This document shows positions 1-14,800 of a stretch of 64,000 nt of DNA, in pieces. Positions within the stretch are counted from its first letter, which is position 1, and every line of letters starts with the position of its first letter. The position numbers and the translations under genes are program-made. The notes under the pieces were generated by a model. It saw only the letters and a list, made by a program, of their open reading frames with translations, was not told the origin of the DNA and searched no databases. Origin of the DNA: Rhopalosiphum padi (Eukaryota; Arthropoda; Insecta; Hemiptera; Aphididae); contig NC_083600.1 of assembly GCF_020882245.1 (NCBI RefSeq), positions 1,736,001-1,800,000 on the forward strand, read 5' to 3'.

Positions 1-483
1 CCTGTTATCTAAGTAGTCGTTTACGATAACACTTGCTTATTTTACCTTTTCAGTACATTTATTATGGAACACTGAACAGTTATACTCGTATATAATATGA
101 TCACTTAAATATAACATATATATTATATTTAATATTATATAGCTACAGCTTGTATATATTATAACAATAAATATATACTATATACACCTACACCTAGTTA
201 TATGGCTATATGTATTTTGGAAAAATACCGTATATATAGATATATAATTTATTTATTGTATTAATAATTTTATAATAAAATTAAATAATAATATATAATA
301 TAATATTAAATTATATAATTATTATAATATATTTCTAGTAAACAAATATATTCACGAGATTTTAATAAATGCTGCTTGTTTAATATGTAATAAATATATT
401 TAATTTTAAATTAATACATTTTTTTTCACATCAAATAATTATATAATGGTATACACTATATTATTATCGTTTTTAGGCATATT

Positions 484-922
484 TTTAAGAGGATGCCTAC
501 CCGCAGTGTTGTCTCTGTCTTATACTAACGTATATCATCATAACAAATTTGCGTTCAGCAAAACATATTTTGTAATGTCAGCTTTAAATGCTTTAATATT
601 AGAGTAAATTTGCCTATTATCAAATTTAAAGGTACAAATAATATCTAGAAAATGAAATATGCTTTTATTGATAAAGTGAATTATAGCTATGTAAAAGATT
701 ACGACTTTAAAATGTTCATAACTCATTTTTAAATGATAATATCAATAAAAGCATATGCCATTTTCTAGATAATATTCGTACCTTTAAATTTGATAATAGG
801 TAAATTTATTCTGATATAATTATATAAAGCTGACATCACAAAATATGTTTTGCTGAACACAAATTTGTTATGATGTACGTTAGTAAGACAGAGACAACAC
901 TGCGGTAGGCGTCCTCTTAAAT
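484..922. mobile_element. Foldback (long inverted repeat) element, about 440 bp
   Basis: The left arm (about 484-673) is repeated in inverted orientation as the right arm (about 740-922), around a loop of about 66 bp. Matching landmarks are TTAAGAGGA(T/C)GCCTAC at the ends, a GCAAATTTGT-type core, GCAAAACATATTTTGT and ATCTAGAAAATG near the centre. The arms are roughly 85-90% identical by eye with small indels. It has no coding capacity; a 62-residue reading frame on the minus strand is only a by-product of the palindrome. Diverged relatives occur at about 8683-8945 and 10685-10750. Confidence 0.8.
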
Positions 923-2093
923 TTGAAACCAATTCAATTTTAATAGTTTTAACATTTTTTATAGTTTTTAAATTTTAACTTAAGTCAACAACATAACTTT
1001 AATTTTATATTTTTATTATTAAAGTTGATAATATTCAACGAACATTTTTATCTTTTTGGTAATAATACAAAAATAGTTGACAAATTTAAATTTTTGTTAT
1101 TACAAGTAAACTTTATAATAAGTGCTTGGCTGAAGGCTGAACTATAATATAAGGATATGAAACCATTATAATATTATAATTTACAATGACGGTTGAAATA
1201 ATAACTATTTTATAATGCTAAAAATACAATACCACATATACAATGGTGAACTACTAATAAAAATCTACAATTTTGCATTAGATTATTTAGATTTAAACCA
1301 TTTACTAATTTTAGTTATTTTTCCTAATGATATGCTTATAAGATAGGATTTAAGGCATGAAATATTAGCGGAGTTCTTATAATAATATATATAATGTTAC
1401 AAAATATAACCAATACTACGTCTCATGTCTATAGTAGGTACCTATTGGATCATCTAAATTTTAATGTTATTTAATTATTATAATAAATATACCTATTACG
1501 TATTTAATTTATAAAATATTAGATTTTGCACTGTACACAGTATTACGAGTATATACAATCATATTATGCATTGCTTTAAGTCGACTGTTAAAAATATTCG
1601 AATGTTTATTGGTTGATTCGTTAAAGGTAATTTTATCGTGTATTATATCTGCAACGAAACAGTCTCCTGGCTTAGCTATGCAATTTGGTATACTAATGAC
1701 AATACGGTGTTGGTAAACAATCGATCACCCGCGGTTAAAAAGGGTGTGCGTTCCTGGTTAATATAAATATGTAGTACTAGACATTTACACTTTGCTTTCA
1801 CGACGATGACTGTAATGAGTAATGACTATATTGACACGTATCCGTAATATTTGTGCATATTACGTTTCGTTGATTATTTATACTGTATAGGTTCAATAAC
1901 AACGATAGGAAACTTTTTAAATATTGCACTGCGTCGATAAAGTAGTTTTTCTAAAGATAGGTATTATAACTATTATATTATATCATATCGTATACCTATA
2001 TACATTATATAATATTAATTCACATGTCTTATTGTATGAGTCCGTGTACATCAAACGAAGAAACCAATCGTAGACCGATTCTTGTACATAATA

Positions 2094-2304
2094 CAGTCGA
2101 GTTGCGATAACTCGAAGTTGAATTCAACCTTAATTCTCCCTTAAGGGAGATAAAAATTCGCTTCGAGATATTATATTTTTATTCGAGATATCTGACTCAA
2201 ATTATATTAATTATTAATTATACTAATTTATATATAATTTATATTTCTGTGGGAATAAAAAAAAAATTCGAGTTATCGAGGTTCGAGTCATCACAACTCG
2301 ATTG
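2094..2304. mobile_element. Tigger/pogo-like MITE with TA target duplication
   Basis: A 211-bp segment with imperfect terminal inverted repeats: the left end CAGTCGAGTTGCGATAACTC pairs with the right end reading outward as CAATCGAGTTGTGATGACTC. It is flanked on both sides by TA (2092-2093 and 2305-2306), the target duplication of Tc1/mariner/pogo elements. There is no open reading frame, so it is non-autonomous. Family assignment rests on the terminal sequence style and TA duplication only. Confidence 0.75.
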
Positions 2305-2802
2305 TATTAACTAATAATTTGTTCTGAATCGATTGTTTGTCATAATATTATAATTAATTATAATACAAAGGATTTCCTATATACACCTTTATATATTATC
2401 CCTCCCATATAATTTAAAAATAGCTCGGAAATCGTTTTTAATAATACCTATTTTGTTTTAATATATAAATATTGATGTGTAATCGTTAGCTTTTTAATAA
2501 ATATTTTTTCCGTTGATAAATTATAAGTTAAGATTAACTAGCTATATCTCCATTTAATATTAGTTAGGTACACCAGCATATTACATACATACATATATAT
2601 ATTTAAAATGTGTGTTTATATCGATGTAGTAATTGTAGGATATTATAATATATTATCTACTTCATCTAAAATGTTTTTTTTATTTTTATTGTGAGATCTT
2701 GTAAATTATAACTATTGCATTTTCATTGTTGTATTTCTATTATTTATTAGTACGTTTATATTTTAGATTTACGTTATATTATAAGTACTATTGTTATTAC
2801 AG

Positions 2803-5800
2803 GCCGAGAGCAGTAGATCCACAAATGAAGTGCATCGAGAAACACACGATTTAGATGAAGAGATGGAACGTGTATTTGCTGGCGTTTCTAGTGGAGCCGA
2901 TCCTCACCGATTTGGCTTGTCCAGATTTTCTAGCGATCGATCGCCTCGACCAGGGGATAGACGATTTAGCGAAGATGATTATACTGGTATGTTTTTGTTG
3001 ACTATTATATGTGTAGTACTAAAGAAGTATTAAGTTCGGGTTCGCGGTTATGTATACACAGGACAGGCCATTTATAAATTATATTTATGCTGGGAGACTT
3101 ATTATTAATTATTCTAATAATTAATTGCAGTTATAATACAAACAATATAATAGAGGTAGTAGAATCCAAAAAAAAAAAAAAAAATTAATCGGTAAGATAA
3201 AAAAATGCGGTTATTGAAATTTATCTATTACAAGGCTAATATTTTCCAAATTCGGTCAACTCAGCAAGAAACACTATGAATTTGCAATAAAATCATTATA
3301 TAACGACCGTCCTGGTTTATTGATCTTGGATCTACATCTACAAGGATCATAGCAGTTTACAGATCCTAGTCTTAGTTAAAATTTGACCTCGATAATCGTA
3401 TTTTAAACCAATTTAATAAGCCATTTTATACAAATCGTCACATTTATTGTTTGCAGTTCATCGAAATACCAGCCGATCGCTCGTCCATATACCACTCAAG
3501 TCTATTCCAAAATCAATAAGAAAACAATCTACTACATCGATTAAATCCAGAGATCAAGAGACGGTAAATCACTTTATAATATATATTTTTTTAAATCTAT
3601 TAACAATTGTTAAATTATCATAACGATTTCCTAACTTTCATTAACTAATAAGGAATTTAAGAGGCCTGATGATCACAGGGATGTAACAGATTCTGATAGT
3701 GCAATGAGCCCACCAACTACAAGTCAACAGACATCCAGGTAAATTACTTCCTATATTACTACCTTATTTTATAATTACCTTTATGCATAATTTTATTTAA
3801 AATAACAGAAAAAATGTATGATACAAAAATGCATAATAATTATTTATAGTACCTACATAATATCTATAACTATGCAGTACTTTTACTATACCTATTATTG
3901 TATATATTTTCCGTTTTAATACATAAAATAGATTCACAATGACAATATAACGACAAAATATACCGAACATAATGTATGTTTATATAATTCCTTGACCAAA
4001 ATATTAAACTTAACTTGTGACTATATACATTCAAGTTTTTAACTGTTATAATAATAACTTATAAGGAACCATATAATTTATTTTAAACTTCTATACCTTT
4101 AAAAATACAATGATATTAACATAAATTGAAAAAACGAAACAAATAGACAAATTCAAATGTCTTTAATAGCTCAAAACGAGTTAAAATATATTGATAAATT
4201 ATAACTAGAAATATTTGATAATCATACTACTTTCTTTTCTCCACTCAGAAGATCGAGAAATCAGAATTTAAAATAATAAGAATATAAGCACCATTAATAA
4301 TTATCTATTTTCTATAAATATTTTATCAAGAAAAAAATTTTATAATTGGCTTATTAAATGTATACATATGAATTATTGTCATTATATTGTTGTAAATAGG
4401 TTTCACTATACATTTTTATTAAATTTACAAATAATTTATACTATACATTTTAAATTTCAATAGTATTATATTAAATATTTTGGAATTAGAAGATTAAAAG
4501 TATAATTATTATGAAAATGTAATGAATATATTATAATTTTGTTTTAAAAAATGCATTATTTTCTTTTAGTGAAATGTTTACCCTAAGGCTATATTATAAT
4601 ATTTACATGACTAATGAGTATATATATATGTTCATAAATGTCTGTATTAAAAAAAGTTGTTGTAAAATATTGTCAACTACTTATATAATGTGTGTAACGA
4701 AATTAGATGTAGCCTGTATACTTCAAATTAATTAATTAATATAATTATTTTTTGTTAAAGCGCCAGTTAAATGAAAAAAATATTTGTTTTATACTGCGTT
4801 GGTATTTAGTCTTTTTGTTTAACCTGCTAATGAATTAAGAGTTCAAAAACATAATATATAGTTAACGATGTATATAGTATATTAGTTTAATACAATATAA
4901 TAACTAGGTATTAAACAAACAAGAGAATATTTAAGAAACAAATTAGTAGAACAATAATCCAGTAATTTGTAAACATTTGAATTTTCAAATTAATTTCTTT
5001 TTTGTTGAAATATAAGATAATAATATAATAATATTATAAATATTTATAGATTTAGAATTTATGTTTCAAAACTTGATTTAACTTTTAATTGCAGAATATT
5101 GAATAATAATATTTTAAAAAAATGACCCTATTTGAATTTTTTTTTAACATTTTAACGTCATAACTACAACGTAATATGTTCAATATAATATTGTGGTCTA
5201 TTGGTCTAATAGGATATTACTCAAATATTATAGTAGTATAATACTTACACCTAATAATCTAGTAAAAAAGTTCATTTCGTTAGTAAAAATATAAATTTTA
5301 TATTTAATATAAATCATGCAAATCGAATTTGGTTAATTTAATTAAATAATTATATCAAGTTACATTTTTAGATTTATTGCGCAAAAATACCAACCATATT
5401 TATTATGTGATCAAACTTTAAATTACATGACATAAGACGCAACTAACATATTATAGATTTATTTCTGTGGTTAAATATGACATAACTGAAATGTCTCTGT
5501 TATCTATAATACAAAGTTAGTAGCTACTACAATAAGTACAATAGATATAATGATGTAATGCTTACTTTGTTGTAAAACAGGTGGGAATCAGTGTAGTATT
5601 CTGTGTGTGCTTTGTTAACAAACAAGTTAATAATCAGACAACATTTTTAACGAAAATGTATTTATTGTTAAACTAAATTAATAGGTAATTATTCTTTAAA
5701 TAATGAGTCAAAATATAAGAAAGTTAATGTTAATTAAAAACCACAATTAGTGATTTTAGTAAACCACCAATATGATATGGTTTATAATTAAGTACAAGGT

Positions 5801-8800
5801 ATTATTAAAGAGGTACTATTTGTTGCAATGAGTGAATTTTTTTCTTCAATATTAACCACAATAGTTAACAAGTTATTGTTAAATTTATAGTTTATAATCA
5901 ATTTATATTTAATATTCCAAAAAAATATGAAAAAAATTTAGAATTTCATTAAATAACAATTATTATAAACTATTTTTATAAATAATGGGTGAACCGAGAT
6001 TCAAATCGTACTAAATCGTAGTAAATCGTACTTGATAACTGCACTGCTAAATTTATTTTATGTTGGATTAAATTATTAAAAGTTTAATTATATGATAATG
6101 TACATACAAAATAATTAACTAATTTCCAGAAAAAAAAATTATGCATTTTAAATTGTGTAATTTTTTCGTTAAGTACACTTCTAAAAATAATGTAATCTCT
6201 CTGTTAAAAGGTTCTGTGAACATACAAATACTAACTAATATTACCTAAAATTAATATTAATAAAGCTATTATAAATTATAATATTACTTATATTAAAGTG
6301 AAATAAATTGTGCTCTAAAGCAATGCATAATAATTGTTTGTAGGAGTAGGATATTACAGTAATTTATTTTGTAAGTTATATAAATATATATTTGTAATAC
6401 ATATATATAATACGTATATTTTCATATTTGTATGCTATGATTTAGCAACAGCGGTGTATTACTTTCCATGGCTGCTGGCATTAGTCCAAACTTTGTGGAC
6501 ATTGAATCAGATGGTTCGAGGGCTGAAGACGGACTCTTGAGTAGTGAATGTGATACTCCAATGTACGAAAAACCAAAATTCAGTCATTACTTCAGACAGG
6601 ACTCCGTTGACAAACACGTTCAGTTTAATATCGGTAAGTACAACCAATGTAAATTAGCTCAGTTAAATGTATTGTAGCGTAGGTACATTTAAATTTAAAA
6701 TATTACATACAATTATGTAACGTGAAAATATAATTTTAATACAATATATTATGTTAATATTTTATATTAATTTTGTTTTAATTTTGATGTCACAAATTAG
6801 GCCCAGATACCAAATAATAGTAAATAATATATAATGTAACGTTTTGTAAAATTTCCTTTCATAATTTTCTACCCACACATTTTTTTTTGTTTCGGTACTT
6901 AACTACATTATAAAATAAAATATACTGCCTGTTTCAAAATTCTATAAAAATGAAATTTCTTATTCCGCGGAGGTGTTTGATGTGTACTTACATAGGTATT
7001 ATGTTATTCAAATTTACACATTATAGGTATGCTTAATAATTTTGTTTTATTTTAATTAAACTATATAGGTGAATAATAATATTATATAATATATATTCCC
7101 TATAAAAATGTTTGGTTATGTATACGTGACTACAATTATTATGTTAGATACGTATTATTTATTATAGCTTCTGTTGATTGATCAATAGCATATCACTATA
7201 CAAAGTACATCACATTAGGTGTTACTAAACTTATTAATTCTAATTTACTGAAAATTGACTAATTTAATAAACATTATTTCTATAGTTTATATAAATTATC
7301 AATAATAGTTAATATTTAATTGGTTCAATTTAATTAAGTGGTGTTCAAAATAAAGTTAGAACAATATGATTAATACGTATTAAATAAGATAAAATTAATT
7401 TTTTATTTATTTCTCTGTATAGATTCATTTTATTTTAAAAATGTATTGTATAGTCGAGCCAAACATTTCAATTATAGACTATATTATGACCTATACATAA
7501 CGATATATCTACTACAATAATATAGTACATGTTAAATCGGACGATTTACCCTGTTACTCGTACATAGTCAATTAGTTACTTCAGTTTGCTTTAGTTGTGA
7601 AGTATAAAATTTTGATCCAAACGTTTTTGTTATTGACATTATAAAATTATTCAATTCTGTAAACTATACTTGGTTTTGATTACTTAATAATGACTTATTT
7701 ATGTAATTGTTGTCTAATATGTTAAACTATAAAGTATAAACTATGTTATACGCATAGATAATTTAAGTTTAGAAAAAAATCATTAGATTTGTTAACTTAA
7801 ATATTTAAGTAAATTAACCATTCATCGCATTTAAAGGTTAGAATATTATCTGAGTTTTTTTACAATATTTTAATTTTATAATGGTTTATGTGCAGTCTTA
7901 AATTATATTCTACATACTATTATGATTCACTTTGAAATTTAAATTGTTTAAGTTAAAAAAGAACAAACAGCTTTAATTCAAGATCTTTGAAGTCATCAGA
8001 TAAGGTCTAGGGGACTTAAAAAAAAAAAAAATTTAAAAATACGATAATCGAAAATACAAAACAATATATATAATATACTTATTATAGTCCTTTTATAATA
8101 TATTTTGTATTGACATTAAAAATAATAAATTATTTATTTAATTTATTTATAATCTGACACCCACCAAGCCAAATTCTACTTAATATTTTATACACATTAT
8201 TGTCCAGTATAATAATAATATACAAAATAAAATAAAGTCAATAAAGTCAATGTCGAACATAAACTAGCAAAAACTGCATAAAAAATAAATGTATAAAATC
8301 AATGAGCTATTGTATTGTGATAGATTATATATTTATAAGATTAGTATGATTACATGCTTTGAAAAATGTGTCTATAGATAACGTGAAATATTTTGAATAT
8401 TATATTATGTGACCTTCAATTTAAATCATTTTTATGGCTATTTAAAATCTTAAGGCTATAGAAAAATATTTTTTAGTTATTGTTTTGTTCATTTTTGTAG
8501 ATTTTCACAATAAAAATTGAAAACTTTATTAAATTATATAAAACAATCATAGGTTAAACCAACATTGCAAGTACTGAATTTAGTCAGATTAAATTATTTA
8601 ATTTTTTGATAATCCTGAAAAACAACAAAAACTAAGATCTGCACTGTTGCAATAGTTTTATAGTACTCGTTTTAGTTGTCTTCCAAACGTATATCATAGC
8701 AAATTTGCGTTTAGCAGCTGAAGCTACAGAGCCAATTTTATATTGTTAACTAAATAGTTTCACAGGTAGTGTGGATATTTTAAACATTCGCGATGTTTGT

Positions 8801-11800
8801 AAATGCAAAGAATATGACGACATTTGTTTAAAATTAAATATGATCGATTTCTTGTGAACATTCTTGTGAAACCATTTTCAAGATTAGAGTATATTGACCT
8901 ATTATAAACTTAAAGGTTTGAAAATTATCTGTATTTGTATAATTTGATATTTTACGAAATTTTAATTTTAAGCTAGTTTCTAGCATTTTTCAATTTTATT
9001 GTAATATTTATTTTTACATACTTGTAACTTGTTTAAAAATCAAAGTATAAACACAAACAATGTTCTTACCTTTAAGTTTTATGATATAATAATTCATTCT
9101 AGTATTAAAATCAGTGATGTAACTTAAAGTTTGGGCCCTTTATTAGCGTGCCTTCAAGAAATAATTAATGGTTTAAATCAAGAAATATACATATATAACT
9201 ATATATAAGTCATATTTGATGATTCTGGTACCCGATGAATTTGACGCGAACAAAAGTTTTTAGTTTCTTAGTTATTTATACTATATAAGGTATATAAAGA
9301 ATATGAATATTATGATGTATACATTTATAAAATGTATTTTTCCTATACTAGAACTTTATTAATAATAATTTGTAATATTTTATTGATTCAAATTATAACG
9401 TTTTGACAAAATTAAGCTATAAAATAAACGCCGCACTTTTGTTAATAAACTCAAAATTCTTTATCTTTAAAAACCGAAATCAGATAACTAAATAACTAAA
9501 ATACAAAAGTAGTCATTATTATAATCGGCAATAATGTGGCGATAATTTCGATAAACTATTTGATATCTTTGTATTTTTAAAATTAGTCTATACCGTCAAC
9601 AATTCTATTGAAGAATAGTATAATGGCTTTGTATCTGCTCTAAATACTTTCCAATTTATTCCCATCCATCAATGTGAAAATGCGTAGATTCATTTGAAAA
9701 GGAGGATTCGTATATCTGATGGTCAGCATAACTAATATACAGTAATAACTCTATAATAGGTACAAAAACAATGCCGAATGAATTTTAAAAATATGTGACG
9801 TTTATGATAAGATAAATAAGGTAGACTTAGTAATAACATATATGGCTGTATTTTCCTACTTCAAATGTAGTAATATACATTTTGTATTTTTGAATTTAAT
9901 TGATTTTAATTATATAACATTTATAGCATAATATCTTATTTAATTTTAAATTATTTTATGAAAACAAAATTATAAAATGGTTTTAATATTTGTGTTATGT
10001 TTAAATTTCTACACCATATAATAATAAAAATAGAAGATATATTATTATTAAACTGAAAAGATTTTAAAATAGTTTTTACTTTTCCATCAATTATTTTCGT
10101 GACTATTTGTACCCAATCGTGGTCAATTCACCGGCGATCGAATTGTTCGAGATTAAAAAAGTTTAAAAAAAACTTACTTACTTATATAATAAACTAATAT
10201 TAATATTCGTTGGTCGTTAACAATTTTACAAGACCGACGAAGATGATTACGATTGAACTAACAATTAACATAAAACACCAATACGAACAAGATCGCAAGC
10301 TTTTTGGGATATTATATGATTTACGATGACTTGAATGTGTATGGGATACAAAGCTGTAAAATGTACAGCATTAAAATGTCTTAAACGTTATTTTAATTTT
10401 TTTAAAGTGTACAATAGAATATTAGAGTATGCGAGTAAATGTTAAAACCGAGACATGAATTTTAAATATATAATTATTTATCAAGTTGAATGTAAATTAT
10501 TTTTTAACTGTTAGTTACTAAAACCATAGTTATCAAATATCATTAACTCAAAACCATCATTTTATACAAACATTTTTATGGGCTCGTTTTTTTCTGGACC
10601 CCTCCACGCTGTTGTAGATCCTGCTCGCCAATTCGTTACTTCACTCAATTTAAAATTTACAACACAAAATTGGTTCTGCAACTTCTGTTGAACGAAAATT
10701 TACTATGCTATACGTTTATTAGACAAACCAAACATGCGGTTGTGGCATCTTCTTAACATAATATAAGAGCTATAAGTTCGTATAAACGATATATAAATAA
10801 TAATATATTATTATATATTTATTAAATAATAGATTATTGTAGTATTACATTTTTAGTTTTTTATGATTAGAAATTTAACAGTTTTTTGACAAACTAATAT
10901 TTATGGTTTATATAATACATAAATGAAAGGTTAGATAAATTGAACAGCTCAACATTTTGAATGAAGTTATGATATGCTATTAATTTTTCAATCCTGGTAT
11001 ATTATTTTTGCTGTGAACACACAAAAAAGTAGCGAAAATATATTCTGTTATTTAATATAAATATTTATATCTATACAATCATACTCGCAGACCTTTTAAA
11101 GTGCTGTCTTTTTTATACATGCTTTTGCGTCATTTTTTTTAGTAATATTTTGACTATCATCAGTGTATTTCCAAACCCATAGATAAGTCAATTTTTATTG
11201 TTAGTTTTACATAATGTTATTCATTTCCCAGTTAACACAACTCAACTATAATCGTTTCATTTTTATTTTACGTGAAAATTTATTATCGTAATAATTTTAT
11301 TTAAATTACACTATTAACACGCAACTACTTGTACTAGTTGTACTATATTATACTCTATTGTGTGTATACATATAATATAACTAACGATTTTTTTGGCTCA
11401 CTCGTTATAAAATAAACATTTTGTTTTTTTTCTAAACGTCAAAACCTAACACGAAATTTGTTTGATTTTGATATATACAATACTATATTTTTATGTATTG
11501 AAATTATTTTGTCGACTATTATTTTTGTAAAACCTTAAATCATAGGAAATAGGAAATAGTTAGTCTGTATTACTGGGAACATGATCACTTATATTTAATG
11601 GTTTCGTTCTCTGCTCATTCAATAATTACATGTGTCTAGTAATCTTTCAGTATATTTATGTTTTTGCATTGACTTTCGGCTTCTGTCTCGGAACATCTAC
11701 CCATAATAGATGAATTGTTGACCATCACTTTTTTTAAGATAAAAGTCATTATGATCTCCCAAGTTCGCGGGTCAAGATCAATCTATTAACATAGGTAATA

Positions 11801-14800
11801 TATCATGCTACTCTTCACCGTATTAGCGTAGGAGACGAGCATATAAACCAAATCCCGGGATAATAGGATGTATTTCGACGTATTTGAGGTCGTGAAATAT
11901 AAAAAGAAATAAAAAGGTCATGCTGAGAAATAATTTCACGGTGCGTATATATTGATTAAATAGTAATCTTTGTCAACAAAATCATCTGCAATAATAATTA
12001 TAACATTTAGGTATTGGAAACATTATACTCAATGCGTGAAGTAATTTATAATATAGCAAGTATCCAACAAATATCAGTTGCGTGGGTTTGTGAACACTCG
12101 TCGGAGTATAATAGTATTAAACTGCGTTTATGTGTAAAGCAAATACATGTCTATACAAGGCACGGAATTTGATTTTCGATTTTCTTAAAATTAACATCAG
12201 TTAGTAATGAAAATCGCATGAAAACGTAAAAATAAGAATGGAAGGATCACTCAAGTTTGCAAATTTTATGAGATCAAATGTATAAAAAAAAATATGTACA
12301 TATAATTTGTCCTATTGAAACGTATATTAAATACTTATCTCTACAATGCTGTTGACGGTTTTATATATCAGTACTCTGTGTCATTCGTTGATAGTCACAG
12401 ACACCATGATATATCTCGTGTTAAAATATATTGTCAGGTACTCTTAAAACAGATGTATTGCTGAGCTTATCACCCTTTGGCTAAGATGCATTTGATTTTT
12501 GAGATATCGTGTAACGAATTAGAATTTTTGTATAAATGGTTGGATATCGTCTGATAATGTGATCTGTATTGAAATTAAATATGTGATCATATTTTTGACA
12601 ATACGCTGTATATTATATAAGGTGTAACAAGACTATTTAACAAACTTCCATTACAAATGTTACTATATTTGTTAAATAGTCCTGTTACACCTTGTATATT
12701 TATCATATGAGATAATAATAATTTATCATGCTGATATCGATATAATATTTATTATACTTTAAACAAAACTGTTCTTTATTACCATTAGTATTTATGTGTA
12801 TTTAACTTTGAATATTTCACCTTTATTTCGTGTTTCACTTAATTCCTATACAGTATACAGTGGCGTATCCAGAAATTTTTAGGGTAAGGACACACATACC
12901 GTATGCGTTCATGTATACAAATAAAAAATATAAATATTTAAAAAAAAATAGCAAATACGGCCAATGAGGTGAGCATGACCCCCTTGTCTCTTTTCCACAC
13001 ACTGGATAAGCCACTGAAAGTATATGAATATAGAGTATAACTACAGATATAATTAATGGATATAATTAACTTACTACCTCGGCTACTATATTTTTATTTA
13101 GATATCACATGATAATTATTATTTATGAATTATATTATATATATATTTTTTAAACTTAATATTAAGTAGAAAAATAATTATAATATATTTCGTTAATTAC
13201 ATTTGTCACGTATTTATGTTATACCTTGTATATTGTTTAAAAGAATATAATTAAATGTACTTTATGTTTTTTTTTTGTTAATAAATGTTATCAAAAAAAT
13301 TATGAATTGAACTTTTTTTATTTCAAATTATAGACGAACAAAATGAAGAAGCAGCTTATAACCAACATAGAGAACTTGATAAAACTGCACAAGAACGACC
13401 ACATCAAGAACTCAAAAAAACTAAACATAAACACAGGTATACATACATTTATATTATTTATTTTATTTTAATTGACACGTTAACAGTAAACAGTATGAAT
13501 ATTATAGTTTAAAGATATTTGTGCACCACATAATTTGATATTTGACTCCATAATATGCATTTTGAGTAATTTAATAAAAGATATTAGTTTTAGAATTTGA
13601 CACGCTGAACAGTGTAAAATCAAATTTTTTATTTTTATTTTTACATCATTGTAAAAATTCTAAAGTTTTGTTAATTTTTCTTTGCAGTATTACAATTAAT
13701 AACTATATTAAACAATAAAAATAGTAAAAAAATCTAGTTAGCTGTGTTTAGTTTATTACATATTATTTCATATTAAAATTAAAATAATATATATCATTAA
13801 TTTTACAATAAATGTATGGAAATCAAATCAAATTTTTCATATTTTCATAGTTAATATAGTTATTGACTAACTAAATAAAAAATCGTTCAGTTCAGATCCA
13901 TAATGTATGATATTGTTTACTATAAATATATATTTATTAAAATTACAGTGAAGTTAAGAAAAAAATTTGTTTTTTTATTTGATATACACATCATTTTCTT
14001 CAATTATATAATATAATAATGTTCAATTACTTTTTCTTTATAGACACCATCGTCGTCATCATAGCCGACATAAGAATAATGAACGAGAAATTTTTATACC
14101 TAAGGATGATTTACAAATCGATGAAAATTTAGATGAGTTCATTCAAGATGATTTAACAAGTAAGATAATTTAAAAATTGTTTTTGACTTAATCGTTAAAA
14201 CTATTTTTTTTTTTAAAAACGACGACTCATCCTGTTGATAGTCAACATTTTAACTCAAATAAAAATAATCAACTTTTGAAAACCCTTCAATGTATACTAT
14301 TGTTATTTATTAGTATTTCACTTATTTAATTATAGTAATAATTTATAATTAAAAGTTCCAATTTATTCTCACGAATCTATGTAATTTAATAATATTTAAA
14401 TTGTTTAATAAAAACCAATTATTAATTAGATATTTGAAAATAAAAATTTTGGTTTCCAATTTTATTATATCTTGCGTTTATAAAAAAAACTTATATTATT
14501 TATCATAAGGTATTAAAAAAATACACGAATTTAATGTTTTATTGTTGTATTAAAAATACGAAGTAATAATGTATTACCTACAGTCTTGAAAAATTCTCTG
14601 AAAATAACACTGAATGTTTTTTTACATTATTGATATTTTTTTTTATTCCATGTTTAGTTTCACTGCTTGATGTATTTTATTTGGCATGGTTTAAATGTTA
14701 TAAACTAGTATAAAATAATATTGACGATCAGGATCTTAGACAAATTACTCGAAGACAAACGCAAGACAGATTCATTCGTAGTACATGGTACAGTGTGGTT

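Larger units (their letters stand above)
1..2802. other. Upstream/intronic AT-rich DNA before the first visible SLC4 exon
   Basis: No coding exon that I can support. The stretch must contain part of the transporter's 5' intron or its unrecognised first exon(s). It holds a large foldback element (484-922) and a Tigger/pogo-like MITE (2094-2304), both listed separately. The rest is simple AT-rich sequence. Confidence 0.6.
6634..13333 (+). other. 6.7-kb intron of the SLC4 gene
   Basis: The largest intron of the transporter. I see no coding exon in it. It carries two diverged fragments related to the foldback element at 484-922 (about 8683-8945 and 10685-10750), a 75-bp hairpin (12619-12693) and a small hAT-type MITE (12858-13016). 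An alternative promoter or first exon here is possible but not visible. Confidence 0.6.

Noticed and set aside
538..726. 62-codon minus-strand reading frame
   Set aside because: It lies entirely within the foldback element 484-922 and is a by-product of the palindrome; no recognisable protein content.
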